A DNA stretch of 64,000 nucleotides from Nymphaea colorata (Eukaryota > Streptophyta > Magnoliopsida > Nymphaeales > Nymphaeaceae): contig NC_045146.1 of assembly GCF_008831285.2 (NCBI RefSeq), positions 12,725,289 to 12,789,288 of the forward strand, given 5' to 3'. The position numbers and the translations under genes were made by a program. The notes under the pieces are model-generated. The model was not told where the DNA came from, ran no database searches, and worked only from the letters and a program-made list of their open reading frames with translations. Below, in pieces: positions 11,204 to 24,964 of the stretch; the first letter of the stretch is position 1; each line of letters begins with the position of its first letter.

Positions 11204-14200
11204 ATGCACTGCTGCTCGGCTGCTACTAGTTTCGTTGTTCCACGAACCGCATGCTTCCGAGATGTAAGGTTCCCTTCTGTTATCATTTCTTTTCCAGATT
11301 TGAAGCCGGCACATCTAAGAACTCAAAACTTGCGTCGGTTGGCTCGTGCTACATCTTTCTCTCCTCTCTCTCTCTCAAAATAATTTTTCAATATTGTTCC
11401 TTTGTATATCGAGCAGCGTCTTCTTGCAAACTCTTCATGGCTGTGCATGTTTGCTCAAATTTCGACTTCGGGCCATAGACACGGCAGCCTTTTGGTTTCA
11501 ACCTTCTACACAGTTGAAGAGGAGGCATTGGTAACCTGGCAAAGTTGTTATTTCAGAAAGGCGTAATCTGAACATTGTCACTTCTGTTATCATCTCCCAG
11601 ACGTTGGTTGAACGACCAAAGCCAAATAATGAAGATTTGGAACTGCCTCAAAATTTTCATTAGACTTATTAAAGTTTACATGCAATTTTCTATTCGCTTC
11701 AGTAACTAGTTATCTTGAAAACATTGATGGCAATTTAAAAAATTATGCGTGCGCTCATGTGTAGTGCACTGAAAGATTGGCACATACGTCGCTGTCGTGC
11801 TGGATGGTCGCCAGATTTCACAATTTTTCGTTGTGGCTCATGCTTTAGTTTTAATAGATTTTACAAAAAGGACGGTCTTTACCAGCAAGTTTTTTGCATT
11901 CTCTGACCCCTTGTTTTTTTTGCTTGCTCAGCCTGAAAATTGCCAAACTTTACATATTTTCTCAACTAAACGAATTACAGCTTCGCAATCTGATTTATAC
12001 AGTGTTGAAAGCAAAAAGTGGTGAAAGACAGCATAAAAAATAGGCGTCTGGATTTTCACGGATATATCTTCGTCTTCAACTTCTCGTGATTACTGCGCTT
12101 GCTCCTTTTAAACTATTTGTGGGTCCTGCAGCTCTGTCTTCTATAAACAAAGGGACAGACACATAAAGTGGAAAGCAAAATCCACTTCTAAACATTGAAA
12201 GTTCTATTGTTTTTTCATTGACAGAAATCTGGGGACTATAAACTCTCCTTGGCGGCACATCCATTTTGGAGAGTTGATAGCAGGAACTTCTTTAGCTGCA
12301 ATTGTCGCCAGTACCATGGATTGCACTCTTCAGGGAAAAAGGTAGCTCTTATAAACCATGAAGGACATATATGCTCACTGCTTTGGAAGACCTGAGAACC
12401 TTTAGAATTGTGATTATCTCAGGTGATGATGTTTTGGTGTTTAAATATCTAGACTGATCCTTTTATGGCCTTTGTTTTCTGTTCCTTTGTTTTTATGTTC
12501 ATTAAAAGGCCGGGCACGATTTCTCAATGTCTACTTGTACCAAAGATGGCAGATCAATAGCTACCCTCGTTGAAGATGATCATGAGGTTTTAGGTGTCCT
12601 AGATATGGATCCTGCTTTGAGAGAATATGAAGATCATTTGAGGTACAGGTCAAGAACATATTCAGAACAGAAGAAGCAGATAGAAAAATATGAGGGAAGC
12701 CTTGAAGAATTTGCGAAAGGTCATTCTTGTTTGTGGAATCTGTCCACCTTATTATCCACCTTTTAGGAGGTTAGGTATAAAAAAAAATGAAATGCTGGTC
12801 ATGAACCTGATCAGATTAACACTGGATTTTTCCTTTTTTTTTTATGTAGGGTATCTAAAGTTTGGATTAAACAGGGAAGAGAACTACATAGTTTATCGTG
12901 AGTGGGCACCTGCTGCACAGTGAGTTATTTGCCAGGCTTACATTATCTATCTGCTTCTGTTTTCATGCCTGCTACAATATCTTTATCGTCATTTTTCTGT
13001 GCAATATAGGTTCAATAGTTTGATTTCCTTTTTATTTTCCTATTACTTGAATTTTTAACTTTGTTTTCTTAGTTTAGTGAAGACTCAACTTATGGGAGCT
13101 ATAGTTTTACAAGGAGGTATTGCCTCAAGGAGCTAAGCTTCTAGCTGTTGAAGCTAGCCAATGACTAGCTCAAGCAGCCAATGCCATTCATTTGCTGAGC
13201 CACATGATAGTACAAAAATGCAAAATAAAAAGTACAAAGAGGAAACATGAGAAATACAAAAAACGAAAAACTACAATGTTATACACTTTACATATATATA
13301 AAGTATGTCAAATATATATGCACAATTATATGTACATATACTGATATACATATAATATACATATGGAAAAACCTACACACACGTGCACACACAATTACTT
13401 AATTTGATATCTCTCCTCAAACTTGTCGAAGGAACAAGTCATAAACCCTAAGTCAGACATTCCAAATTCCTTCCTAAAGAACTCTTCTATTTGATTCATC
13501 ACGTTTTTATTGCTACTAGCGGCAATCAAAGTATTAACATAAAAAATAAAATGAAGTTATATGTATGAGTTTCTTTTGTGGAAAGTGCCCTGTCTAAATA
13601 ACAAGATTTAAATCAAGTTTATGCATAATATTGCTAAAACAATCGTACTAAGCTTTAGGGCTTGTTTAATATCATATAATAATTTTCTTGATGGAAAAGC
13701 TTTTCCCTCATGAATATTCACTCTGGGGGAAGGACCAGTGCAAACTTCCTTATTTGATTCCCCATTTAAAATCTCTTTTTTAACATCCATTTTAAACAAT
13801 TGTTATTTCCAAATGGAAGCTATGACAATTAAGATCCTAAAAAACAATCATGCAAGCAATTGGACAAAGTATTATCATAATCAGTTCCATATTTTTGAAC
13901 AATATTTTGTGAGAATCTAGCTGTACCTGTATGTCTTTCTAGGGATCCATTATTTTTGTTGTTGGCTTTAAAATCCATTTACATCCAATGGTTTTCTTTC
14001 TTCAAGGAAGAAGTGAATTTCTCAATTTTTTTCTAGCTTAATGAATTAGAATTTCATAACTTCATTCTATTGTTTTTGTTGCTTGGCTTCAACATATGAA
14101 GTAGGTTTTTACTGAAAATAAATAACAAGAAGACATACTCTTTATCTAGGAAAAGATATCATAGGTGATAAATCCTTGAGGGGCTCTAACGTTCCTAGTA

Positions 14201-17200
14201 GATCTTCTAAATGTGGAAGTTGCTTCTTCTAAATCTTGTTCCTATTAGATATTTTCTTTCTCCTCTTCTGCAGGCTTCCAAATTATTGGAAGGTTTCAAA
14301 CTGTTGGGAACCAGTTCATCATTCTCAGGAACATCATCACAAAGGGAAACCAAGACAAATAGAAAACTATTGCTTTGAAAGCAAGCAATTTGTCATTCTC
14401 ATGAACATGATTACTCTTGGATTTATTTGTTTTGGAACCACTTTCATTTCTAACAGTTTATTGAGACGTACAAGCTACCATTTTTTATAGCATAGCACCT
14501 ACATACTTTTTAAGTTTCAGAATAACCAAAGCAAACACATTGGAAGTCACTTTTGTCTGTCATAATGAATCTTTTGCACCCAAAACAAAATTTGGGTCAA
14601 TGTTTAATTTATAAAAATAAAAAAAATGTGTCAAGTTTTAGAAGACATGCTATTAATTAAATAAAACCATGCAACAGTGGCATTGATTGAAAATTTTTGG
14701 GAACTTTGGAAATGAGAATAATTAAAGTGGTTTCTATTATACATCTGTTTTATTTCACCAAATCATTTTGGTGGGGCGTTTTTGTATAAGATTTCTGAAA
14801 ATTTTTTCCTAATTTCTCTAGAAACGAGAAAACTATAGAGAATACATATATGTTTTCGTTCGCAAGAGCATTTTCCTGAGGTCTTCTTGTATAAGATATT
14901 TTATGACAAATTTTATTTTCATCCAAATATTTTTGAATTCATTAGATTGGTGTTCTTCTTCTCCAAATCAGTTCTTAGAATTCCTATGGTAGGCACAAAT
15001 TAATTCTTAATTATATAATGAAATATTTTAAAGTTGGAAGCACCTCAGGATTTAAGTTTGGGAGCATAAATCCTGGAGAATCTTGTAAAATTATCAACAA
15101 ATACCACATAGTATGGGACTCCTCATTTAGATACGATGCGAGTGGGGACTTAAACATTCAAAAAGTTTTTTGCAAAGAATTTCTATTGGAAAATGAAAAA
15201 CTTGTCTTTATACAATTATTTCAAGAAAAAAATGCAAGAAAATTTATCAATGCTGGAATATCCTAATCTTCAATGCCAAATATGCTACTCATTTCTCTTA
15301 ACCTCGTTGCATTTACAAAATAAGGGCTGTGAACGAACCAAAAGAAACTATAAAGTAAAGATCACCTTGTTTAGATCCTTTCGCAAACTTTTCAGTTTAA
15401 TGATCATGTGGACGCAATGTTTTGATGAAAAAGGGATTCCAATTTGGGCAACAGATAAAAGATTTACATGTATTTTTGGCACACACTAAACCTGGTTTTC
15501 AAATTTTGATGTTCTTTTCCAAAACTTCCAATATTTTTTTTTAATTTTGGAATATGTGCTTTTGCCATTAAAACAAATGTAATATTTGGACAGTTATAAC
15601 ATTAGGAAACAAATTCTTCATTTGGTATCATACGGAAAGAAACTCCCAAGTCCAAATGCCAAGCAGACATACCCAGTGGAGATGAAGTAGAAGTGGCACC
15701 TGATATAGGTGAGTGTTCCTTGGTGACAGGTTGAAGAGCTTCCATGAGATTTCTTCTCTGCAAGTGTAGGGCTGCTAGGGCATCTTGGCTTGACATGTCC
15801 CACTTCGTGACAATGATGACATCTAATTCTTTTTATTAATCATATAGCTTGAAAGAGGAGGTTACATTTGAACCAGACCTTTGGTAGCAAGCATACCATC
15901 ATTCTTGACTCTAAAATTAGAGACTATTCCTTTTCATAGTTAATTCAGCAAGAGCATCTTAAATCTCGATACAGAAGTGCTGTTCTAACCCCATCAAATT
16001 CAATTCTAGGTCCAAACATAGATCGGTTAAACTTTTCTTCTTCCTAGTTGATGTCTCACATGGACCATGCCACTTAGGTTCACAAATAACAGTCTCTCAT
16101 GAAAGTTGGGTGAGGAATCCAAGATATCCTCTAATAAATCTATGTACTTGTATATTTCATAATTCTGGCTTGAAGGTTACGTTTATGAACATCTTTTCTG
16201 GCATAAGTTTCTTTGGTATCATTTGAGGTTTCATGAGCTAATTTGTACTTAGCAATGTGGAAGTGCAGAACGGTCATTTGTCCTCACCTGTGAATCTTTC
16301 TCCACTGTAGGGAAGCACAACTAATTGGAGACTTCAATGGCTGGGATGGGTCAAATCACCAAATGGAAAGAAATGAATTTGGTGTTTGGACTATCAAGAT
16401 ACCAAATCCAAATGGCGATCCTGCCATCCCACATAATTCAAGAGTGAAGTTCCGGTTTAAATGTCCCAATGGAGCATGGGTTGATAGAATTCCAGCTTGG
16501 ATCAAATATGCAACAGTAGACCCCACAAGGTTTGCAGCTCCGTATGATGGTGTGTATTGGGACCCACCTCCTTCTGAGAGGTATTTGGCATGGTTACCCA
16601 TTTGTAGCTTCCTCACTGTTTTTGTTTTCACAGTGTTGTGATTTCTAATACAACGCAGATATCAGTTCAAGCATGCTCGTCCTCAGAAGCCTTTGGCACC
16701 ACGTATATATGAAGCCCATGTAGGAATGAGCAGCTCAGAGCCAAAAATCAGCTCATACAGAGAATTTGCAGATAATGTTCTACCTCGTATAAAGTCAAAT
16801 AATTATAATGCTGTCCAGTTGATGGCTGTCATGGAGCATTCCTACTATGCTTCTTTTGGATATCATGTTACAAATTTCTTTGCTGTTAGTAGTAGATCAG
16901 GCACACCGGAGGATCTTAAATATTTGATTGACAAAGCTCATGGTTTAGGCTTGGTAGTATTGATGGATGTTGTTCACAGCCATGCAAGCACAAACATCGC
17001 TGATGGCCTCAATGGTTATGATGTGGGGCAAAAAACTCAGGAATCGTACTTTCATACTGGTGAGAAAGGTTATCATAAGTTGTGGGACAGTCGCTTATTC
17101 AACTACGCAAACTGGGAAGTCCTACGCTTTCTTCTTTCTAACTTGAGGTGGTGGCTTGAGGAATTTCAATTTGATGGGTTCCGTTTTGATGGGGTCACTT

Positions 17201-17739
17201 CCATGTTATATCATCATCATGGCATTAACATGACATTTTCAGGGAACTACAGTGAATATTTTAGTGATGCTACTGATGTGGATGCCATTGTATACCTTAT
17301 GCTAGCCAATGATCTTATCCATAACCTCCATCCTGATGCCATTGTGGTTGCTGAAGATGTATCTGGTATGCCCACTCTGGGTCGTCCTGTTTCCGAGGGT
17401 GGAATTGGTTTTGACTATCGGTTAGCCATGGGGATCCCTGACAAATGGATTGATTATATCAAAAACAGAACAGACGAAGAGTGGTCCATGAAGGAAATTG
17501 TCTCGTGCCTGACAAACAGGAGATACACCGAGGCATGTGTTTCATATGCTGAGAGTCATGACCAGGTATTAGTAGAGTTCTTATTTGGTGTGGCGCTTTA
17601 CCACTTTCACTACTCATGTAAAGAAGTTTGTATGAGCAGAGAAATACCTAAGCCAAAATGTTGAACTGGAGAATGTTTTGTGAGAAATATGAAATGAGAG
17701 TCCAGAAATTTTGCAAAGTTTTTACACATGAAGAGTACT

Positions 17740-17825
<86 letters not shown>

Positions 17826-20800
17826 TTTATTTAATATTCGAACTGAACAGTATTTTCTTGCACTTAATGAGATTAGAGATATAAGAAAAGGAAATGATTC
17901 TTCTCATATATGAGGTTGTGTGATTGAAATCTTTTGAGTAAGTTATGTGGTTCTGTCTGTTTTTTCAGGCAATTGTTGGTGATAAGACAATTGCTTTCCT
18001 ACTGATGGACAAGGAAATGTATTCTGGAATGTCCTGCTTAGAGGATCCCTCTCCAACTGTTGATCGGGGGATTTCGCTTCACAAGGTCTGGCATCATGTG
18101 GCTTTTAAAGGAAAGGGTCAAAATACTTTTAATTAGCAACCTTTTGAATTTTTATACTAGTTTATGTTCGCTTTTCGCATTAAATGTGAGTCATTTTAAT
18201 CACTTTCCTGCATTTCTTCTTTTCAGATGATTCACTTCATAACAATGGCACTAGGAGGGGAGGGTTATCTTAATTTCATGGGGAACGAGGTAAAACAGAA
18301 AATAACTTGCAGTTTACCATGTGTTTCTCTGTGGTTGTGCCCAAAGGAAATTGTCGCTTTGTTTCTTTGACTCCTTGGTCAAGAGAATGTGTGTATTGCC
18401 CCTCATTTTCATCTTTTATGCAAGTTTTTGAAGAGAATACTTTACGTACACCTGTACAGTCTTTGTTGTGTCCATGTATGTGTGTTTTCTAGTTGTTGCT
18501 GTTAAACTTCAGCAGGCCTGTGATTGAATATCCAAATCACAACCCACTTAGATAGAAGTATCATGCTTTTATATTGCTTTATAAATTCTGTTGATTCTTC
18601 TTATGCCTTATTCTATTGACTTTATGAGACAATATTATCATTTTTACTGATATTATGATTTATTCTGTTCCAAGAAGTTCCTATCTATCCTGGATTCATG
18701 TTATAGCCTTTAAGTTCAAGTACTAATGATTTTTATATGCTTTCTCAATAATTTTACAAGAAGCATGATGCAACTTATATTTTAATCAGTTGAATATGTC
18801 CTTTTTTTAAATGTCTAGGTGCTTCTCTCTTCCTTCATGGCGCACTATCTATTTTATTTCATTATGCATGCTGTTTGCAGTTTGGTCATCCTGAATGGAT
18901 TGACTTTCCAAGAGAAGGCAATGGGTGGAGCTATGACAAATGTAGACGGCAGTGGAATCTTGTGGACACAGACCATTTAAGATATAAGGTTTGAATATCT
19001 AATTTTGCAGTTTGTGCTTTGAACTTTCATCAAAAAGTGTTGACCTTCAGTTATGCTTTCTTTTAATGACTAAAGATAGATGGAAGAAATGTAAAGTCTT
19101 GGTCAATTGTCAATCTTGATATCATTAAGTCTGTTATATTTCACAATATGCACAGGTGCTCATAGCTGTTTTGGATGAACTAGCAATATCTCCACTAGTT
19201 GCAGTACTCTTTTTCATATTCGAATCTTATCCTTAACTACCTGTTTCTTCAAAGTTTAGAGATAGGGATCAGGATAAGGAGGCAATGTTTTCTATCAGGT
19301 CATTTTTTTCTTGTGGCCATTAATATCTGAAGACTTCCATTTAGAAAGTTCTGATTCAGTTTAGGAAAACTTGAATAGGCAGCTTTTAGGTATTTGACAT
19401 TTGTTAATTTCTATACGTTCCCCTTCAGACCATAATACATTTTTGTTTTCTCTAGTAATTTCTCGTTGTTTATGTTGCATGTTCTCAAGTACATTTGTGA
19501 TGTTTCCTTAATTTGTAAATGTTGAAGTTGCCCTTGGTAAAAAAGCAACAAATTTTCCAATCTGAACATTCACATATGTTAATTTTGCATCTTGAAATGC
19601 TCATTTGTGCATTTTGCTTGTAGAAGCCAGTACCAGAAAGAATGCTTTATTCTTCTGCTGTTAGCAAATTAAGCTGGACTGGGTTTGCCTGCACAGAATC
19701 CTGTAAAACCGAGCAAACCCAAAAAAGAGTAGCCCGGTTTTAATATCGGGTCGGGGCCTAATTTCAAGCCATGCTTGGTCTACTTGGATTTATTTGGTTG
19801 CACCATGCCATGCCTGTTAATTTTTGTAACTGAGCCAGGCCAGATTTTGTTTGGGCACCCTCAATTTTTGGGCCTAAGCCCCAAACTGACCTGTGTTTGG
19901 GGACCTCGAAGCTCAATAGATATCTGGCCTGATGCACACTTCAAATGTATGTGTCTTAACCCGTAAGGCTAAGTATCTATCTTTGCTTGTCTTATTTAAT
20001 GGCAGATTTCAGTTAGTGATGAATAATCTCTTTGCCTGGTGTTGTATCTTGGTAACTTTCCTAGACGTAACTTCTTATAGAAGTTTCTGTTGTCTGTTTT
20101 TGAACCCAGTTTATGAACGCTTTTGATAGAGCTATGAATGGGCTTGATGGCAAGTTTTCTTTTCTTGCATCGAGAAAGCAAATTGTCAGCAGCATAAATG
20201 AAGAGGAGAAGGTAAGAAAAATAACTTGTTCTTCTAGAATCTTTCACATGTTTGTTGGTTATGCTTTTCATGTGCCATTTCAAAATTTTGTTGATACACT
20301 TCCAGTTCTTATTCTTGAATTACAGATTATCTTATGGTTTCTTGCTTTATTTATCTTATTATAAGATATTTGAGTAAGACTCATCCTGCATGCTCATATT
20401 CTTTTCATATGTAACTTTCTCTTTTACGTTGATTTTGTCTTAAACAAATTAGAGGGCATATGCATGTCCCACAATGTACAATCTATACAGCGTACTCAAA
20501 GGAACTAGGGCTTCCCATCACCTGAAGAAAGGGATGATATTTGCCATCATCCGTGAGATTTCTGGCTAAACCATGATAAAGTTTCACACAGGTGAGCTTC
20601 CTAGAAACTCCAGCAACAATTCTAGACAGGTTAAGATCTAGGTGAATTGTTAACTGGTTTTCCCTCCATATTTTGGTGGGCTTGCTAGTCGGTCATCCCC
20701 CTGCTTGTGGTTGTTGTACACTCATATAACCGATGGAAAAGTATTGCTGCCCTAATGAGTAGACTGCTGAGTAGGTTGTATTGAACTATTAGTTAGTTGG

Positions 20801-23653
20801 AAGGGAGAGGAAGCAATTTGGAACCTAGCCCCCATAATCTGGGACAGAAGAGCCCTCTGCTGTGTGCAGATAAGTGTAATAGTGGAGATAAGTTCACAGA
20901 TAACATCTGTAAAACAGTTGGATTCATGTGTCTACATTCTCCGCACGTCTGATTTATCAAAATGCTTTGTTGGTTTGAGCCTCAGGTGCTGGAAAGAAGT
21001 CCTCACATCTCACCACTAGAACTAGACCAACCATGCCTGGGCTTCCACATCCTTTTCTTCAAGAGAATCCAATATATCTAGTGGCACAAATCACTGCGTC
21101 GGCTAGCTTCATGTTGTTGCAGACCCAAATTTTTTTCTTTTTATCTGTCGTAGGAAGCTTAGCTTAAACATCATTTCACAGTGCAACAACATGAAGTGCA
21201 ACTAGGATTCTTGCTCATTAGCCCTAACCCAACAGCAGTTTGTACTGCAAATGAGGAATCAATTCTAACTAACTGATCACAAAGGTTTTAACCTTCTTCA
21301 TCCGACAATGTTTAATTGCCGCTTGAAAGGCAATGAAACTTTCTTTTCCAGGAGCGGATTTTGTTAAACGATATCTATGCAAACTTCAAATTGAGAACCA
21401 ACCACATCCCATTTTCATACCCCAAACAGTTGTAGAATGTGAGACAACAGGTCATGATAAAACGTGGAAATAATTTAGCTATGATATCCCATTATGCAAT
21501 GAGTTCAGGCTCTTGATTATATTGACATCCTGGCCTTATTTTCATCCTTCTCCTAACATGGACAGGTAGAGACCTGTCAGCAACCCCATATGCTACTACC
21601 TATAACCATACTGACCTTTTTCCATATAAAAATGTGTAATTGTACCTCTGCAAAACAAGTTGGTTCAGGGTAAACTAGACAGGTGATACACAATGCAGAT
21701 TATATGAACTAGAACTTGTATTTGCCATGATACTGTGGTACTTGTAAGTTCTATAGACACCAACATTCAAGCATGCTTACTTATTTCTTTAAATTGTTCT
21801 TGTGCCATGAAATATTGACTTCTTATCCCCTTTTTCCACAGTTATCTTTACCGTTGCTCTCATTATTATTTGGTACTTCAAGCATGAATGCAATTTTTTT
21901 AGTTTTCATCAACACATATTTATGCTTTTAGGTTATTGTATTTGAACGTGGGCAGCTGGTTTTTGTTTTCAACTTTCATCCAGAAACTACTTATGAAGGG
22001 TATGAATATGATAGATGTTATAGGCCACAGCAATCAATTCATTTTCTTTCTTTCTATCTTTTTGACTCATCTGGTCCAAGAAATTCAGGTACAAAGTAGG
22101 TTGTGACTTGCCTGGAAGGTACAGAGTTGTCTTAGATAGCGATGCACTGGAATTTGGTGGGCTTGGCAGGGTAAGAAATCTTTCTCACTAACATAATAGC
22201 TTTCTCTTTATTTGTTATGCTTCTGGTGTAACGGTTCTCAAAGCTGGACGGACTTCTAGGGTTTCAGGTTTTCTTCTAACAATGACTCTGCTGGTTTGTT
22301 CACTCTTTGAAATTCTAATATCCTAAGCGACTTGGGAAATGCATATTTGAAACTTAGCAGGCCATAAGATTCATATATCTAAATAACTAAGTAAATAATA
22401 CGCTCATGACATGGGTACATAATTATTGAGAAGCCTAAAAGGAGGATACCATTTATGAAAATTTCGTAAAGGAAAGTGGTATTCCACATCTTTCATGTTA
22501 TATGGCATACCCATCATAAAAAGAGAACAAGTTGCAAAAAATGCACGGAGCTTTTTTTATCCAGCTTCTTTTCACTATATCATCTTGGTAGGGCTAAAGG
22601 TCCCTTCTTTCATTGGTTACGAATTAGCTATTACTCTGCAAGATCTTTCCAGTCGATACTTTTACTTTCCATGACTGAATCTCAAACATCATGAACAGAA
22701 TAGCTCAGTTAGAGTGTTTCAGGTGCATGCTTTTAATCATGCATGGAGAGTGGAAGACGTGAGCATGCACATGATTGGAATTGGCCTTTCTGCCTTGTAT
22801 AGCAGCCTTTTTGTGAGTTGCCATCTGTAAGTTGCATGCTGTAATCTTCAATCTTGCTATTAAATCTTCCCTCAAACAATGCTCTATAAGTGGAGTAGCC
22901 TTTGTTCTTTTCCATGTTCCATGTAATCATTGATGCAAGGATGATTCTGTGAGAATGTAATACCCTTGATGTTCTAACAAAAGAAAACACAAAATAGTGT
23001 TGGTGAACTCACAAAAGAAACAGAAACATGAACCATGCAAGGGGTCCCAAACACAAAGTGCTTGATGGACAACAAGAGGATCATGAGAACAGATAAAATT
23101 TTCATTAGTCATGCCACCCTGGGAGATGCATACACAAAAAATTTTCATCTTTCTCAAAATACAAATCATTGTACCAGGTATCTTGTATTATTATTTTTTA
23201 TTTTATTTTATTTTAGGCGTTGTGGCATTCTACTGCTGCAGGTAGGCCATGATGTGGACCATTTCACTTCTCCGGAAGGCATACCAGGGAAACCTGAAAC
23301 AAATTTCAACGACCGACCTAATTCATTCAAAGTTCTATCACCACCTCGGACATGTGTTGTATGGCAATTCCTTCCCTAAATTCTTGTTTCTGATCTAGTA
23401 GCATTGTAGCACTATTGTCCTGAAAGCTGGCTGCTGGCTATTACTCTTTTTTCTTTTTTTCTTTTTTTTTTGGACACAGGTTTACTGTAGGGTTGAGGAA
23501 GAGGAGTCACATGATACCAACTTGCTAGTTGGTGATATAGGAAAAGAAGATGCCATATCGTCAGAGAGGATTGTTTCTGATGAAGCGACCACTGTTGTAG
23601 ATGGTGGTGAATTGAAGAACCTGGATAGTGCATCTGAAGTGCCAAACGTGTGA
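11204..23653 (+). CDS. SBE3: 1,4-alpha-glucan branching enzyme, BE1/SBEIII type, plastid
   Basis: Family 13 glycoside hydrolase of the third plant branching-enzyme class (Arabidopsis BE1/EMB2729, rice BE3-like). It is predicted to act on alpha-1,4-glucan in plastids; activity of this class is disputed. Exons: 11204-11263, 12225-12341, 12509-12719, 12850-12919, 16311-16580, 16659-17565, 17969-18085, 18227-18289, 18881-18988, 20110-20211, 21932-21999, 22089-22170, 23242-23358, 23480-23653. All phases join, giving about 821 residues. The N-terminus is rich in Ser/Cys/Arg, as in a transit peptide. CBM48-like region: [15 protein letters not shown] and [10 protein letters not shown] (about residues 130-180). 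The GH13 barrel has [15 protein letters not shown] (nucleophile Asp near 419), VVAEDVSG (acid Glu near 474) and SHDQ (Asp near 544), so the catalytic set is complete. C-terminal beta domain: LVFVFNFHP. Exon 1 assignment is the least certain. Confidence 0.94.
12920..16310. other. Large branching-enzyme intron with retroelement remains
   Basis: This 3.4-kb intron splits the N-terminal region from the CBM48 domain. Its donor is GTGAGT after GCTGCACA and its acceptor is CTGTAG before GGAAGCACAA. Most of its length is explained by a worn Ty1/copia element lying antisense to the gene. The rest (near 13270-13370) is TA-rich. Confidence 0.75.
13400..15840 (-). mobile_element. Ty1/copia retrotransposon remnant
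   Basis: Read on the minus strand, the block has copia parts in the expected order. A gag-type zinc-knuckle tail (GHVKPRC, near 15790) is followed by a protease-region start resembling [10 protein letters not shown] (near 15640). Reverse-transcriptase motifs follow near 13610-13800 ([13 protein letters not shown]) and near 13430-13560 ([14 protein letters not shown]). It is heavily broken, with many breaks, and I could not define LTRs, so the ends are approximate. It is old and lies antisense inside an intron of the branching-enzyme gene. Confidence 0.75.
17743..17820. repeat. Compound (TC)n(TA)n microsatellite
   Basis: About 14 TC units directly followed by about 25 AT units, in the intron after the branching-enzyme exon with the catalytic residues. 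Likely highly variable in length. Confidence 0.97.
19670..19950. mobile_element. GGCCC-rich repeat remnant in branching-enzyme intron
   Basis: The stretch carries GCCCGGTTTTAATATCGGG, GGGGCCTAA, GGGCCTAAGCCCC and CCATGCCATGCC. These resemble the subterminal GGCCCGG-type repeats of the element at 35969-36740, in a more worn form. No clear ends or target duplication are visible. Confidence 0.35.
20212..21931. other. 1.7-kb branching-enzyme intron, nothing recognised
   Basis: Lies between the exons ending EEEK and starting VIVFERG. The base composition at 20450-21450 is richer in GC than the rest and looks like old repeat sequence. No protein motif, terminal repeat or RNA gene could be supported. 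Confidence 0.5.
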
Positions 23654-24964
23654 CCGGATGTATTTTTGTTTATTGTTACTTCTTAGTTGCTTGTACGTTA
23701 TCAAGACAAATGAAATTATCAAGCCCCTATTAGTTAATCAAATGTCTATTTGTTTGGTGACCTTATATGAGCATGGATAAGGAAAGAGACTATTTTTAAT
23801 TGAATTACATACAGAATTAAGGCAGCTGCTGCAGTATGAACATATGTTGCATTCTCTGAATAATCAGGAGTTTCGTGATTCACGCAAAGAAGGTACTATA
23901 TTACAATTTCATTAACAACGTTTAAGACACCAAGCGAAATTTAATAATTCTTGCCTGGTCTTAAAGTTCAGTACATTCTATGCTTTCCTCTTTCGTTGGC
24001 GGACTTTTTTGGTTGTATTTTTAATGGTGCTAACAGTAGAAGATCAGGTAGTCAGCCATGTTTGTTTTGCGTGTCCCTGTATTATAAACCAGCGTAAGTA
24101 AAAGAAGTACTTGTCGGCGGGAATTAGTGCCCCTGGACCATGAGAAGAAGTTTGGCTGGTTAAGTTCAGCTCCTCCCAGCGTTTTGATAATGAATTCCTA
24201 TTTGGAAGGAAGGGTAGAGATGCCAAATTGGATGCATATGGTACGGGGTTTCTGTCATCTCTTATTTTCCAGGTTCACTTCTGCCTTGCGAGATGATTTT
24301 GAACACATATAGCTGTCCTGGATCTAACCCGCTGATCAAAACCATCTGAAGCCACAACGAAAGGTGCTAAAGGAGCTCGATATGTGAGCTATCATGGTTT
24401 CAGAAATGGTAGATGCTGGACATGCCTCAATGGCCCATTCTTCAGTAAGTACTTGTAGGCTAACTCAGCTCAATCTCATCTAGGCCTCCTCCCACGTGCT
24501 TGAACTAGAAGACTATAATCCATCCTACTTGACCTTAGCTCCGGCCGCAGAAGCTAGGCTTGTGCATCCGCTCAATATTGTTGGCAGATCCATCTCTTCA
24601 TAAGTTTTATATCCATGCTGCTACTGCTTGGACGAAGTCTAGGAGAAAACATAGCCTTGCACGACTCACATTTGGAAGGAAACAACAACCAGAGATATGA
24701 TTAAGTTTACTGACAAGAAAGGTCTTTTCAAACCAAACGAGCCATCACGTTACTAACAGAAATTGTTGTAATGAATACATTCCAGACGTTTATTGGCGTT
24801 CTTAGGTTTACCAACTCATCATTCAAGAATTTGTTGTCGGCACTGTTGAAGTTGCAGAAGGCACAGTATGATGCTTGGTAGCAATGCCTATTCAATCTAA
24901 CTTTTCCCCGATTCATTAAATAGAATAGATGGATTTCCAAGTTCTCTGCCCCATTTGAATTAAA
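23654..24964. other. Convergent 3' flanks of branching enzyme and phosphatase genes
   Basis: About 1.3 kb between two stop codons facing each other. It should hold both 3' UTRs. I see no coding exon, RNA gene or clear transposon. Confidence 0.6.

Noticed and set aside
16693-17664. Single-exon gene of 323 codons
   Set aside because: It is the large branching-enzyme exon (16659-17565) read through its donor; the apparent start is an internal codon and the tail is intron.
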